Source: Alitta virens
Taxonomy: Eukaryota; Annelida; Polychaeta; Phyllodocida; Nereididae
Length of the DNA stretch: 64,000 nucleotides
Direction: 5' to 3'
NCBI GenBank assembly: GCA_932294295.1
Contig: OW028580.1
Coordinates: 6,176,874-6,240,873, forward strand
This document shows, in pieces, positions 34,123 to 45,600 of this stretch. The translations under genes were made by a program, and so were the position numbers. The notes under the pieces were generated by a model. The model was given only the letters and a program-made list of their open reading frames with translations, was not told the DNA's origin and ran no database searches. Position 1 is the first letter of the stretch. Every line of letters starts with the position of its first letter.

Positions 34123-35689
34123 TGTCACTTTTAAATGTTCTTAGAATAAAGTTTATTGTTGACATTGCTTTGTGGGTGCTTGTATGTTTCTTTATCAATT
34201 CAGCATCTCTTTACGTAGTTAGCAATGGTAAATAACTGATTGACATTCTTACCAAAAGTTAAGAAGAGACATGTCATTGCAGAAATGTTGTGCCTACTCG
34301 ATTTTAGTACTGTTGGGGCCTGTCATTTAGACTGAATCACTAACTATGCATTTCGCAACTCCCAGTGGAGTGTACACCCATTACACTGAAATACATGCAA
34401 TTGCCATCACCGTAGCCAGAAGTACAGTTTATGATAGGATCAAAGAGTGTAGAGTATTCTTATCATCATTATTCTTATGAGTGAAAAATGTTTGCAATTG
34501 CCCAGCTCCAATTTGGTGTTCCATATTTGATAAAAAAATATTATTTATCAGAAGTTTGAAAGTAGTTTCTATTTCAAGGAAAAGTGACATGTTTGGAATA
34601 TAAAAATGGACTTCTGAGATAAAACCATAATATTTAATTTTACAAGCAGCATCATTATCCTGTACAATTTTGGTGCCATTCACTGAAACACACATATTCA
34701 GGCATTCAAATCCATGTATAAAACAATGGAGTATCTATCTGTACCAAAAACCTGAACAAAATTGCAGATCATTAATGTTTTTGGAAATTTTATATTTTTT
34801 ATGCTGCTAAACTGGAAGGTTTAGCCAGGATGGATTGACGGTCATTGAAGGTTTGAAATGCATAAATCGTGGACTTCAAATCAATGGGGGGGGTGCTAGT
34901 CTATTTAATTTTGAAAACGTTCGGAGAGTAACAAGGGAAAGTTTGACGTACTGAAGTATTAAATTTGATAGGGTGTTTAGTTTAGATGTAGTGTAAACTA
35001 ATTTGATGCATTCATGACGCATGACACTGTACATGTATAACAAATTGAAATTACTTATTATATTTCTAAATGTGAGAATGAAAATAGTTTCCATATTTTA
35101 TTTGAATATTTATACACACTGTAATACATTATAACCTTGCTAGGTTTGCTTTTTATGCAGTCTGGCTAGTATGTGTAAGACTCTACCACTAAGAGCATTA
35201 ATTACTGATGTAAAGTACTGCTTCAGCGCAGTTTGATATAAATGAGCTAGAACGCTGATTTGAATTTGCTTTCCGTTCATTAGTGTTTCCTTTGCTTACA
35301 AAGTTTGGTTAAAAACATGTTTGTTTATTTACATTCCGAGTGAGAGCTTAAAAAGTGACGGCCAGCTTCAATCTAGTAATGCAAACTCTATTCAAAAATG
35401 CCCTTGTTCGAGTGACCTTGTTTATGCTGTCTGTGTATTAAGAGAAATGTCCGGCTCCCAGAACTGTCACGCCTACTAGCTAGTATTGCAGTTACCTGAC
35501 TTGACTATGCAATCAATCTAGATAATTATACAAATAAATGACCTCTGCTTTGTCAACTTTTTTTTTTAAATATCCGCCTCTGAAAGCTGGTCGTAATTAA
35601 TGACATTTCCAGTCCAAATCAAATTCAGCATACTTTTTTTAGCAGAGACAATATCTCCCAAAGCTAAGAAACACAGTCATTTAATGTTC
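34123..35689. other. Intergenic, no gene seen
   Basis: AT-rich. Short open frames at 34429-34695 and 34876-35094 (minus) show no family features. A G-run lies at 34888-34894. Confidence 0.5.
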
Positions 35690-36660
35690 CCCCTGCCCCT
35701 CAATTGTCAGTGCATAGTAGGCCCTGTGGTCTATGGCGATCTATGTATCCCTCACTTGCTTGGCATACAAGGTATGTCTTCATGTCAGCTGGGGTTCCAG
35801 TTGGTTTTTCAGTCAAAAAGCTAGCCACTGCACCTTCTAAATACCCACTGGATAGTGAAGTCCCAGACTGACGTGCTAAACAAGAGCCACAAACATTATC
35901 TGCGGAAAGGATATTACTCCTGGAACCAGAATATCCACACACGAACCCCGATTAGAGAAGAAGTGAGAGTCTCCAAGTCATTAGATGCATCAAAAAATAT
36001 GGCATTTGCTGACCTAGCAGGGCTGGTTGCATGTGTCATCATTGCTATGTCAGCTGCTACTACTTGTTTACTGGCAGCAACAGCACTGGCTATTGCTGAG
36101 TCAATGGTGTAACTCACACCACCAGCCAGAGGCAAGTTTATTACGCCATGGCCACCAGCAAACTGAAGGTCTTCTTTCTATGGTCCAGTTATTGCCTTAA
36201 AAAATGTATGTTGTAGTACCTATGTTGTTTTCATCAATCATTTTGACTGCCACTGTTGTTGCTACTCCTGCCATATGTGAACCCAGACCAACCATGTCAT
36301 CATTACCTTCGCCAACTGTATTTGCACCAAATACAGCATGTCCTTGATACACATTATAATAGATCATAATACCAGTGTCCAATGAATATACCTGGACACA
36401 TTGCTCTACTCATTTGGAGGTCTAAGCATAATTTGCACAGCCATAATTTGATGGTGCCTGAGAAAAATTCTACCAAATTTTTACCTAAAGCCTGCATAGT
36501 CTTCTCTACGTGGCTGAGTCATCTATTGTGCCACATTGGCAGTTGGTAAGCTTTCTTTATTGAATATTGTCTTCTCTCATTTGTAAGATGAGTGACTTCA
36601 ATGCCAAGTACTTCTTGATGACTGCTGAGGTATGCTTCCAATGTCACTGATGGTTAAATT
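35690..36660 (-). pseudogene. Subtilase pseudogene, heavily decayed
   Basis: Minus-strand pieces in order: a propeptide remnant (~36580-36650), an Asp box (DTGIMI, ~36375), a His box reduced to VGLGSHMAG (~36290, active-site His lost), SMPLAGG (~36130), an oxyanion region without the usual AAGN (~36040), SGTSLSSGYLEGAVA (Ser box, ~35870) and a C-terminal GYID. Many frameshifts. The start is not recognisable. Confidence 0.82.
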
Positions 36661-36872
36661 ATAAGCATTAACTACAGGTCTATAAAAGGATGACCTCAAT
36701 TAACTACCAGTATAACACCAACCACATCTGTGCTAGGTAAGGGATAGCTCGACAAGTACAACAGGACTGTGTTGGACGTCTAGACCTACATTGATACTAT
36801 GCACTTGTGTATGGTGGCCGAGGAGTACACTTCGCAGTCTTGTGGTTTTGTGGGCACTACGACAGGCCCAAT

Positions 36873-36985
36873 TTTCGCCCAAAGAAAGTCCCACTTTCAC
36901 CCATATAAGAACAAACTTTCGCCCCAAGAAAGAACAAGCTTTTGCCCCACGAAAGTGCAACTTCCGCTCCACGAAACTGCTAAAG
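36873..36985. repeat. 22-23-bp minisatellite, five degenerate units
   Basis: Units follow tttcgccccaagaaagaacaa with variants (tttcacccatataagaacaa, ttttgccccacgaaagtgcaa, ttccgctccacgaaactgc). Richer in C than its surroundings. It directly abuts the foldback element at 36988. Confidence 0.75.
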
Positions 36986-36987
36986 CC

Positions 36988-37412
36988 CCCATCTCACATA
37001 GCCGGATTAGCCGTAGTGAACCCGTAGTATGATGTAACGGTTATGCAATGCGCTTCCGGCTCCAACCCGATGGCTACCCAAAAGCTGCCCGACGGCTATC
37101 CGTGGATATCCGGCGATATCGTCGAGTAACTCCTGGGACTTGTTGCCAAGCCGGGATTAACAAGATCATGCATGTTTGCATGGCTCACCCGTGGCAAACT
37201 CCCGGGTGTCCAAAAAAGTCTTTGGATTACCCGTAGAGTCACCCATAGAACCCAGCGAGTTATCCGTGCCTAATATTACCCATAGTAAACCCCACGGCTT
37301 GTTGAGGGGTACTAGGAGTATGTCGATGAGTAGTACGGGTGACTCGACGGCTTACATAAGTAACCCGTGCTGAGACTGTAGCCCCTCATATTAGGTTGCA
37401 TACCTGCAGTTA
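36988..37412. mobile_element. ~425-bp foldback element, GC-rich
   Basis: The left end (ccatctcacatagccggatt...agccgtagtgaacccgtag) matches the reverse complement of the right end (agtctcagcacgggtt...agccgtcgagtcacccgta) imperfectly over ~55 bp. The interior is strikingly rich in CpG words (gcccgacggctatccg, cggcgatatcgtcg) compared with the ~35% GC surroundings. Non-autonomous; no coding capacity. Confidence 0.6.
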
Positions 37413-37611
37413 ATAAAAGTACAATGTTGGGGTTCGAAACTATAATAGCTTCTAGTACAACATGTATAATCCCTGTTGTGGTGCGAAGGTATGTCATGGT
37501 ACGAAGGTATGCTGAGGTACGAAGGTACCTATTATCGGGGGGCAAAAACCTCGGCACCAGAAAGTGTACTCCTCAGCCACCATACTTGTGGCCTCAACAT
37601 CAAGTGTACTA

Positions 37612-37735
37612 CTGGCAGATGGAAAACTACTGGAGACATTTTCCATCGGCAACACCTGCAGAAATTAAGACCCACCTAATCTGCAATGCAAGTGATCAAA
37701 GGATTTCTTGATCTCAGAGTCGGAACTTCTTTTTT
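37612..37735 (+). pseudogene. Subtilase C-terminal fragment
   Basis: Reads FPSATPAEIKTHLICNASDQ and, after a one-base shift, a LDLR-like strand, equivalent to the last ~40 residues of the neighbouring subtilases. It has the opposite orientation to the pseudogene at 35690-36660. Nothing upstream can be assigned to it. Confidence 0.8.
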
Positions 37736-38578
37736 ATTTATTGATCATATGTAGATTATATAAAAAAAAAATTCTTGAACGTTACCACTGATTACAGATA
37801 GATTTTTACATTTTTGCACAATTGTTAATTTATATGACTGCAGCTTGTAGCATCAGGTACTGTCAAAAGTATACATGTTGTTTTGAATACTTCATAATCA
37901 TGCCCCTTACCTACTTGCTTTCCCAGGAGTTCATGGCAACATTAGTTCCCACCCCATCTGGTGTACAGTAAACTAAATGACAGGTTGTTTCCATCTGCCA
38001 CTCACAAGCCTAACTATTTGCTATTCACTAAGCACGGTACAACAGTATGTAAGTAAAGGAAAGCCTAACCACTATTTCAACTCCAGTTTAGTTGCTGGAA
38101 ACAGGTAGCCGCCTAATCCTGCTGCCCTCTCATGCCTCTATTGCAGGGCTATATTGCAAACTAGCCATTATGCTTTATTGATTTTAAATGATTGATTTTA
38201 ATCTTAGAGTGTGTTCCTATGTCTACAATATTATCAAGACAGAAATGACCAATTGACTCATTACTCATAATATAAATAAATATTAATTATAATACAATTT
38301 TGGTTGCTGCACATACAGCTGGTGTGAATCTCTATCTAAGGTGTGTTCAAGTTCTGGACATGTGATATGTGCAACTGTTGCTACACAACATTCACATGAA
38401 AATTTGCTAATTTTTTTGTATGGAATAAAAAAAGTGACAAATTGACTCATAAGCAAGTAATGCAATTGTGCTAAGGAATATTCAGTTTATAAAATTCTTC
38501 AAAGTTCTGCAAAAAAAAGGAATCAACCCCATTGTCATGTCTGCAATTGACATTTATTCATGCTACATTTCACTTTTT
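37736..38578. other. 3' flank of the next subtilase pseudogene
   Basis: From 38163 on it matches 2640-2957 (with a ~90-bp insertion relative to it). The rest is plain AT-rich DNA without a gene. Confidence 0.6.
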
Positions 38579-39785
38579 TCAATATTGACACTTTTGATGC
38601 AACAGAAGGTTAGGTGTTTTAGTTCCCCTGAGGTCAATGACATCTTCAAATGCATCACTTTGGAGAAGGGTTTTGATTTCTTCAGGTGTTGCAAATGGAT
38701 AATAACTTAACTTGTTAGCCACTGCGCCTGCTGCAAATGCACTGGCTTGGGATGTACCATCCTTGAAATCCACACAAATACTGCACATGCCCGTTGACAT
38801 AATTGCTTCACTTGGAGCAAGGATATCCACACAGGTCCCATAGTTAGATAAACCAGAAAGGTGAGAGTAGCGGCTGACACCAGCCACTGTTATGGCACTT
38901 GCCACTCGACCAGGGCTGTAGTCGCATGCATCTCTGTTGCCGTTTCCAGCTGGCACCACCACTGGTACGTTAGCTGCCACAGCACTTTCGACTGCTGAAT
39001 CTATGATTAAACTTGGCGGTCCTGACATAGACATGCTGATAATGCCTAGACCACCCGTTGATGTAAGGTTTTCAACGACCCAGTTGATGCCCTCCACAAC
39101 CGATGAAGTGGTACCAATACCAGTATCATTCAGAACTTTGACTGACACTGCAGTTGCACCTCTGGAAATGCCAATATAAAGCCTATTGCAATGCCAGCAC
39201 AGTGAGTTCCATGGCCAAATAAATCATCATCACTGCCTCCAATCGTGTTGATATCAAACTCAATTTTGCCTTGGTAGAAAGTGTGGCCATCATAGATACC
39301 AGTGTCTAGGATGTAAATTCGAACACCAGCACCATCTCCTGGTTGGTAAGTATAGGAACTACTTGGCTAAGTTCCAGGGGGGATTTTCTTCCCAAACCCC
39401 AGTACTGATTACGTAAACCTATTGTTTCAACACCACATAGTTGAGCTGTTTGACGGGCTGCATTAGCTTCAATGGTTTTCACCTCAGGAAGTTGGTATGC
39501 CTGTTTCACGGTGTCTTCATTGTTGGATTGAACAAGCAGGATGGGTGACTTCAGCGCAACAAATTTGTTGATAACTTCAATGTCTTCAGAAATTTCACCG
39601 AGTTTAGTGATTACACCATCCACATACTTCATATGATCAGCATCATTTTCAGCTTTATTCAGAACCAAAAGATATTCACCAGCAATGAGACCAGCTGCAT
39701 CCAAGTTTTGAATCTGAGGTTCATCAGGCAGTGCTGAACCCACAAACACCAATGCAGAAAGGAGAATAAATGTGTGAGTGAACAT
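38579..39785 (-). pseudogene. Subtilase pseudogene, nearly complete
   Basis: Good start (MFTHTFILLSALVFVGSALP at 39785), propeptide (GEYLLVLNKAEND ... EVKTIEANAA), YWGLGRK, Asp box VRIYILDTGI, GHGTHCAGIAIG, VVVPAGNGNRDAC, DGTSQASAF and C-terminus HQKCQY. Two lesions break it: a 2-base gain with a TAG just before the Asp box (near 39365-39385), and a one-base loss after the His box (near 39172). The remaining reading frame is well kept, so decay is recent. It serves as the reference for the flipped pseudogene at 2957-4220. Confidence 0.9.
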
Positions 39786-42671
39786 TGTGAAAGTTTACCT
39801 CTGACAAAAGTGTCAGTCTTTATATACCAAACTGCTTTCCTGTCATCTTGTATTAAACAATAACATATCAATCTTATCTATCGAGTTGAATTACAATGAA
39901 TAAAAACAGCAGTATGACATATTTGTCCTGCTGAAACCTGTTCAAATCTCATTTGGGTAAAAAGTTTAATGTAATTTTGGGCATAGCCATTCACGTCTCT
40001 ATATAGTGACGCAGTAAACTAGTTTGACGTAGCAAATATGATACAGTAAAACCATATCTGAAGCACACCACATTAGTAAGACCACCTACTGATAGAATAT
40101 TGAGACCATTACAGGTTTGACAGCACTGAATTTCTCTTGCAATTTGTAAAAAAAATCAATCCACCTGGATCTATCACATTGTAATTGTGAGGTTTGAATT
40201 CAATATAAAAAATGAAATTGGTAGTATAATCCAAAATAAATGTTCACTTGTTTTTTAGTCTTACTTATATACCACGGAGAAGCACAAAATAGATATCAAT
40301 GTTACCAAAAAAGTAAAACCGAAATTATTTTACCTTCTAATCCATAATAACATTTCTCTGTACAAATTAACTTTAACAAGCTGCCTATCTTTGCAATGAT
40401 AATTTTGTGCCGTTTTTCATCATTATAGCCATTTGTTATGGCCACAAGAAGCAGCAGAAAATACAATGGAGAATATAGCAAAGTTTCAAGTTATTTGACT
40501 ATCATGGTCATAAAACAACAAGCTTTAAACCAGTGGAACTGTGTAGTTAAACAATATTTAAAATAACTGGTGTAGATTGTCTTACTAGGAGAATAGAATG
40601 CCTTATTAGCCTTCAAATCCTGTATCCTGAAAACAAGAAACAATAATACTATGAGAGTAGACAACTTAAAACACATTTAAACAGAAGCTTAATCCCTCTT
40701 AGAATTGATTGTTGTTAGTTGTTTGTCATCAGGTGGTTGATTTTAAACAGAATAAGTATTGTCTGCAATGTGTGTATCAGAAGCAATAGTACTCCACTGC
40801 ACATGGATCTTTTTCTCACAATATTATTGAATGGTCAGGTATGTAGAAATATAAATTTAATATAATTATCAAATTCTTGCTGCTCTGAAAATTTGAACAG
40901 ATGTAACCTGCCCATTTGATGCAAATTTGAGTGGTCTCAATGACAGAATTTATAGTAATTTAAATACAATGGTCAAGTTTTTTCCAAATTTAGTGACTAC
41001 ATGATGAGGTGTGATATGCCTGAATCAGCCTCCTGCTTTTAATAGTGAGGTGATATTCATGAGGCAGTCTTAATAGTGATGTGGCTTTAACAGGTGGTCT
41101 TCATAATGAAGTGGTTTTAAAAATAAGGTGGTCTTAATCGTGAGGTGGGCTTAATCTTGAGCTGGTCTTAATGATGAGTTGTCTTTATTGTGACATTGTC
41201 TTATATTGCGGTGTTCTTATATTTTGATACTAAATTGGTTATAATATTGAAGGATCTCACTAGTAGAGTGGTCTAAATAGTGAGGTGGTCTTGATTGTGA
41301 GGTGGTCTTGTATTAAAGTATTCTTGATAGGGATGTGGTGTTAATAATGAAGTACTCGTAATAGTGAGTGGTCTAAATAGTGAGGTGGTTTTTTGTTGAG
41401 GTGTTTGTATAGTGGCGAAATGGTCTTAATTGTGAGATGATCTTATATTGAGGTGGTCTTAATTGTGACATGTCCCTATGTCAAGGTACTCTCATGGTAG
41501 TGATGCGGTTTTGATAATGAAGTGTTTTAATAGTGAGGTGTCTAAATACTGAGGTGGGCTTATTTGTGAGGTGGTCTTACATTGAGGTGTTCTTATATGT
41601 TGTAATAATAAAGCAGTTTTAATAGTGTTAAATGTTGCTGTTTGTTTTTTAACATGGTTCAACAATCAAGTCAGACCTTGTTTTAATCCCCCCCCCCCCC
41701 AGTCAAAACATTTTGCTCCAGTGCACTTCGACATCACTGTGTAGAATGTAAATTTAATATTACAGTATTCTTAGCAGTAGAAATACTACTAAATTAAATA
41801 CTACAGTCATTTCATTGTACTGGTTCATAAGACAACAAGTACATTGCACAGTTATCTGATTATTTCACAGTCATCTGCGAAAAAGTAATGTTATATCTGT
41901 CAGAAACACATTTAAATTAGACTTGATTTAATAACCATATTTCTCAGTGCAGAGAGGGCAGGTAGGTTGGTGGCAGCACAAAAGTAATAAGAAGTACGGC
42001 ACTTGTCAGTGAGGTCATTGTAGTACCAATAGATACAATTAGCCTTCATTTGGAGTTAGTGGTAACCCTTTAGGGAAAAACTTTCCCAATAAATGGCATG
42101 TCCACACAACAATCCAGGAGCAGCACAGAATGGATGTAAAATATAAATCAAATCCAAACTTTACTATACAATTCTGTGAACAAATCAACTTCAAGTTTGC
42201 TCTCTATATTTACCATTGCAATTTTTCATATGTATATATATATTTATATATCTACATACATATATCCTATAGTTATCCATACTAGTAACTCCATACCATA
42301 GCCAGACGTTTATGGCCTTGCAGGTTAAAACGTCATTAACTTCAACTACCCTAAACTGTGTGCCCTACCGTTACATTCGCCTGATGTTTCCAACCTTTCC
42401 ATGTGGAGGCCAGAACCTTAAAAGTTAAGGTGGCATCGTCTGCAAACTTAAATTACATATCAGAAATTGCACAATATAATTTCAAATCATTGAAACTCTT
42501 AAATTACAGACTTGTTATTTGTTTGCAAATATATTTTATTCATGTTAACATGTATATCATGTGTATCATTCTATCAATTAGTCTTTATTTGAATACATTC
42601 ATTAATGTAGTTTATGCACTTTTGTTGTCATTGTTATGCAGCTAATCAACACAGCTGTCCAGATGAGGTAA
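39786..42671. other. Intergenic, minisatellite-bearing
   Basis: 39849-40497 is subtilase upstream flank shared with 4221-4847. 41040-41625 is a degenerate minisatellite. A 13-base C-run lies at 41688-41700. No gene. Confidence 0.6.
41040..41625. repeat. Degenerate ~18-20-bp minisatellite (gaggtggtctta type)
   Basis: About thirty diverged units of the form ttaatagtgaggtggtc / ttgtgaggtggtctta / tattgaggtgttctta. No spacing regularity beyond ~17-20 bp. Related words (gtaagaccacct, attgagaccatt) occur at 40077-40110 and 4430-4470. Confidence 0.8.
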
Positions 42672-45600
42672 TTAAGACCTGCATTTGGTAATAAATTTCT
42701 TTACCAAACAATAAAATTGTTTTGTTGATAATCCGAAGAATATAGGAAAACAGAATGGTATCACCGTGAGGTGACAGTAAAGGAGACATTGCTGAAGTAA
42801 CCCATGTTTAAAGACATTCAGGTGATGCAAGATTTTTGCAGTGAATGCCACAGTGACAATCACTGTGAATAAACACAATCGAACTGTGACGATTCTTTCA
42901 AGTTTTCCTGTCATTCTGCCAGATGCCTTTCTTACAGTATTCATTTGGTATAGTATAGCCACCACAGGTAAGACCATGCATAAATATAAGGTGCTGTAAC
43001 AAAGAATCAGTCCAGTCTTTGCTGTAGGTGTCAAGTTTATCATGCAGAGTGCATCATGACCATAATCAGCTAGAAACTTTACTCCAGTGCCCATGATGAC
43101 CGCCACGACCAATACAAGAAACAATAAACGGTGTTTCTTTTGCAAGTGCTTGTCTTTGTTCACGGCAAATTTTAAGGCAAGAAAAATTTCAGCATAATAC
43201 AATGTGACTACACATGGGAGGAATAGTGGTGAAATGAATGTTACCAAAGCTAGAAATGTGCAATGGATTGAGCCTGGATCTTGAAGGTGCAGTATTTTTG
43301 AATTAACAGTTTGCTCATTATGAATATAAAGTGCACTCATGAATGCAGACACCACGATACCCCAACATACGGCATAAAAGAAAACTGAATGCCATTGTTT
43401 CTTTTTGTTAAGATAAACATATGCTGCAGTTGAGATGTTTACAATGAAGAGCAGAGGTGTGTATGTATATGCGAACAGAGAATTCACCAAGTAAGTAGTT
43501 GGACAAGTTATTCCTTGAGTTACGTAGGCTGCACTGTGGCAAAAAGGAATGATTTCATGATTTGTTAAGCAGCAGAAACGCTTGTCTCGGCTTAAGAAAG
43601 CTTTTAGTGGAATCGAGTGAAGTAAGTCTTTGGTGACATATCTTATGCTGGAGCCATTAAAAATTAGTTGTTCAAGGTGATGAGGACCAACAAACATTTC
43701 AGTAGTTAAATGAAGGAGTTTTGTGTTGGACAAATCTAATATTTTCAGTGAATGCAAATGGCAAAATGCACAGGATTTTATTTCCTGAATATGTGAATTT
43801 GCTAGATTAAGACGTTCTAATTGATAGAAATTCTTAAAGGTATACGTAAATATAGTAAACAACAGGTTGTTTTCATAGTCTAAATATTTGATTGATTTCA
43901 TCCAAGATATATCTGAAATGAAGTCTCTGATCGGATTTCCATCAAGATTAAGTTTCAACGCTTTTGGAAATGACATTTTCCTCAGGTCAGACATACTGGA
44001 TATATTGCAGTGAGATAAGTCAATATACCAGGCATTCCCTAATGTAACATTGTTTATGTTATTTGGTGATTTAAATCGGAATATACCAACAGCAGCATAT
44101 GACAGAGAAACTGTTGAAATTTGGACGCAATATAAAGCTCTTCCAAGACAGTAACATCCAATGGGGCATGCAACTTCTGGACAAACAGTTTCGTCATCTC
44201 CAGAAAGAGGGCAATGCAGAACGCCATCACATATTTCTGCTGGATGGACGCAGATCTTCTCCGTTGTACACCTCAACATTTTTGGGCAAGTCCAATCTCT
44301 ACAGTTCATTTCATCATCACCTAAAGGACATTCTGTTTCACCATTGCATACCAGTCTGTAAGGAATGCAAACACCGACATACGTATATTTGCAAATATAT
44401 TTATCGCTGCAGAAATTAGTGTATGTAAATAAACTACCACAATATTCAAATTGCCCACTGTATGTACATGGTAAATTGTTTCCATAAAAATCCTTGTCTT
44501 TGGTACAGAGGTATTCCCGAGGAAAACAAATTGATGAGCCTGAAGGGCATATGTACTTGTCAAAATCAATTTTTTTCATATGAAATGTTCCACTTGGCAA
44601 CTTGCATGTATTCATATCACAAAATCTTGTCAATAACATGTCTAAATCATTTAAATTGGTGATAATGCAGTCATTTTGCTGCTTTTTAACAAGCAAAGGA
44701 CTCCATTGAGTGATAAACTGGTTGGCATCTGGACATTCCATCTCATCTTCACCTTGGCCACAATCCATAACAAGGTCACAGAGACTTGATTTGGGTATGC
44801 ATGTTCCATCCGCACACTTATGGTAGAGCTCAAGAGGACTTTCTGACCCTGTGCATGGATCAGTACAGTTCCATTCATCGCTTGAATCTGTACAGTGTAG
44901 CTTCTTATCACAAAAGTACACTTCAGCAATACACTCTCCATTAAAGCACTTCCTGAAACCTTGTATGCAATCACTTAATATTGGTATAGAATTTTGGTAG
45001 CAGAGAATGCCTACGCTTACATCTTTTGGTAGATTCAATGGCAGTTTTGCAGTGTAATTAAAGTAAGATACATGCTGATCATTAGGGCTTAAAAAGTTCG
45101 ATTTTAATGTCATCAGTTCTCCAGTTTCTTGTATGAAGCATGCAATCACAACAGATATATCAAGTTTAATTATGAATGGCGAAATAAGCTCTTTTTCCTG
45201 TAGGAGTGTGCACTCCTCCTTCGAAAGTGACAAGAAGTCACTCTTCTTATCTTTGCAAAATTGATTAATATCATTCAAGGTATATAGCCATACTTCAAAT
45301 TGCTGGTATATTGTGATGCACCAGTCATGAAACAAAAGCCAACCCTTGTGGCAGTAAGTGCTCCATATGTCTGTGCCTTTCCTATTATACTTAGCCTGTA
45401 TATCCTCTATATAGTTGTACATGGTATAATTGTTTTTATATTGACAAATGAATGAAACATTTTGAAATTCTTTCAAACAATCTACGAACACCCAAGTCTG
45501 GGTAGATGGCAGAACCGCCAAGCAGTAATCTTCAACATCTGTGTTTTGATACTGTCTTGTTCTGTTTAATAGGTACAAATATTCAGCAACATTTACTTCA

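Noticed and set aside
34876..35094. 72-codon minus-strand open frame
   Set aside because: Hydrophobic but no start context, homologous motif or splice partner recognised.
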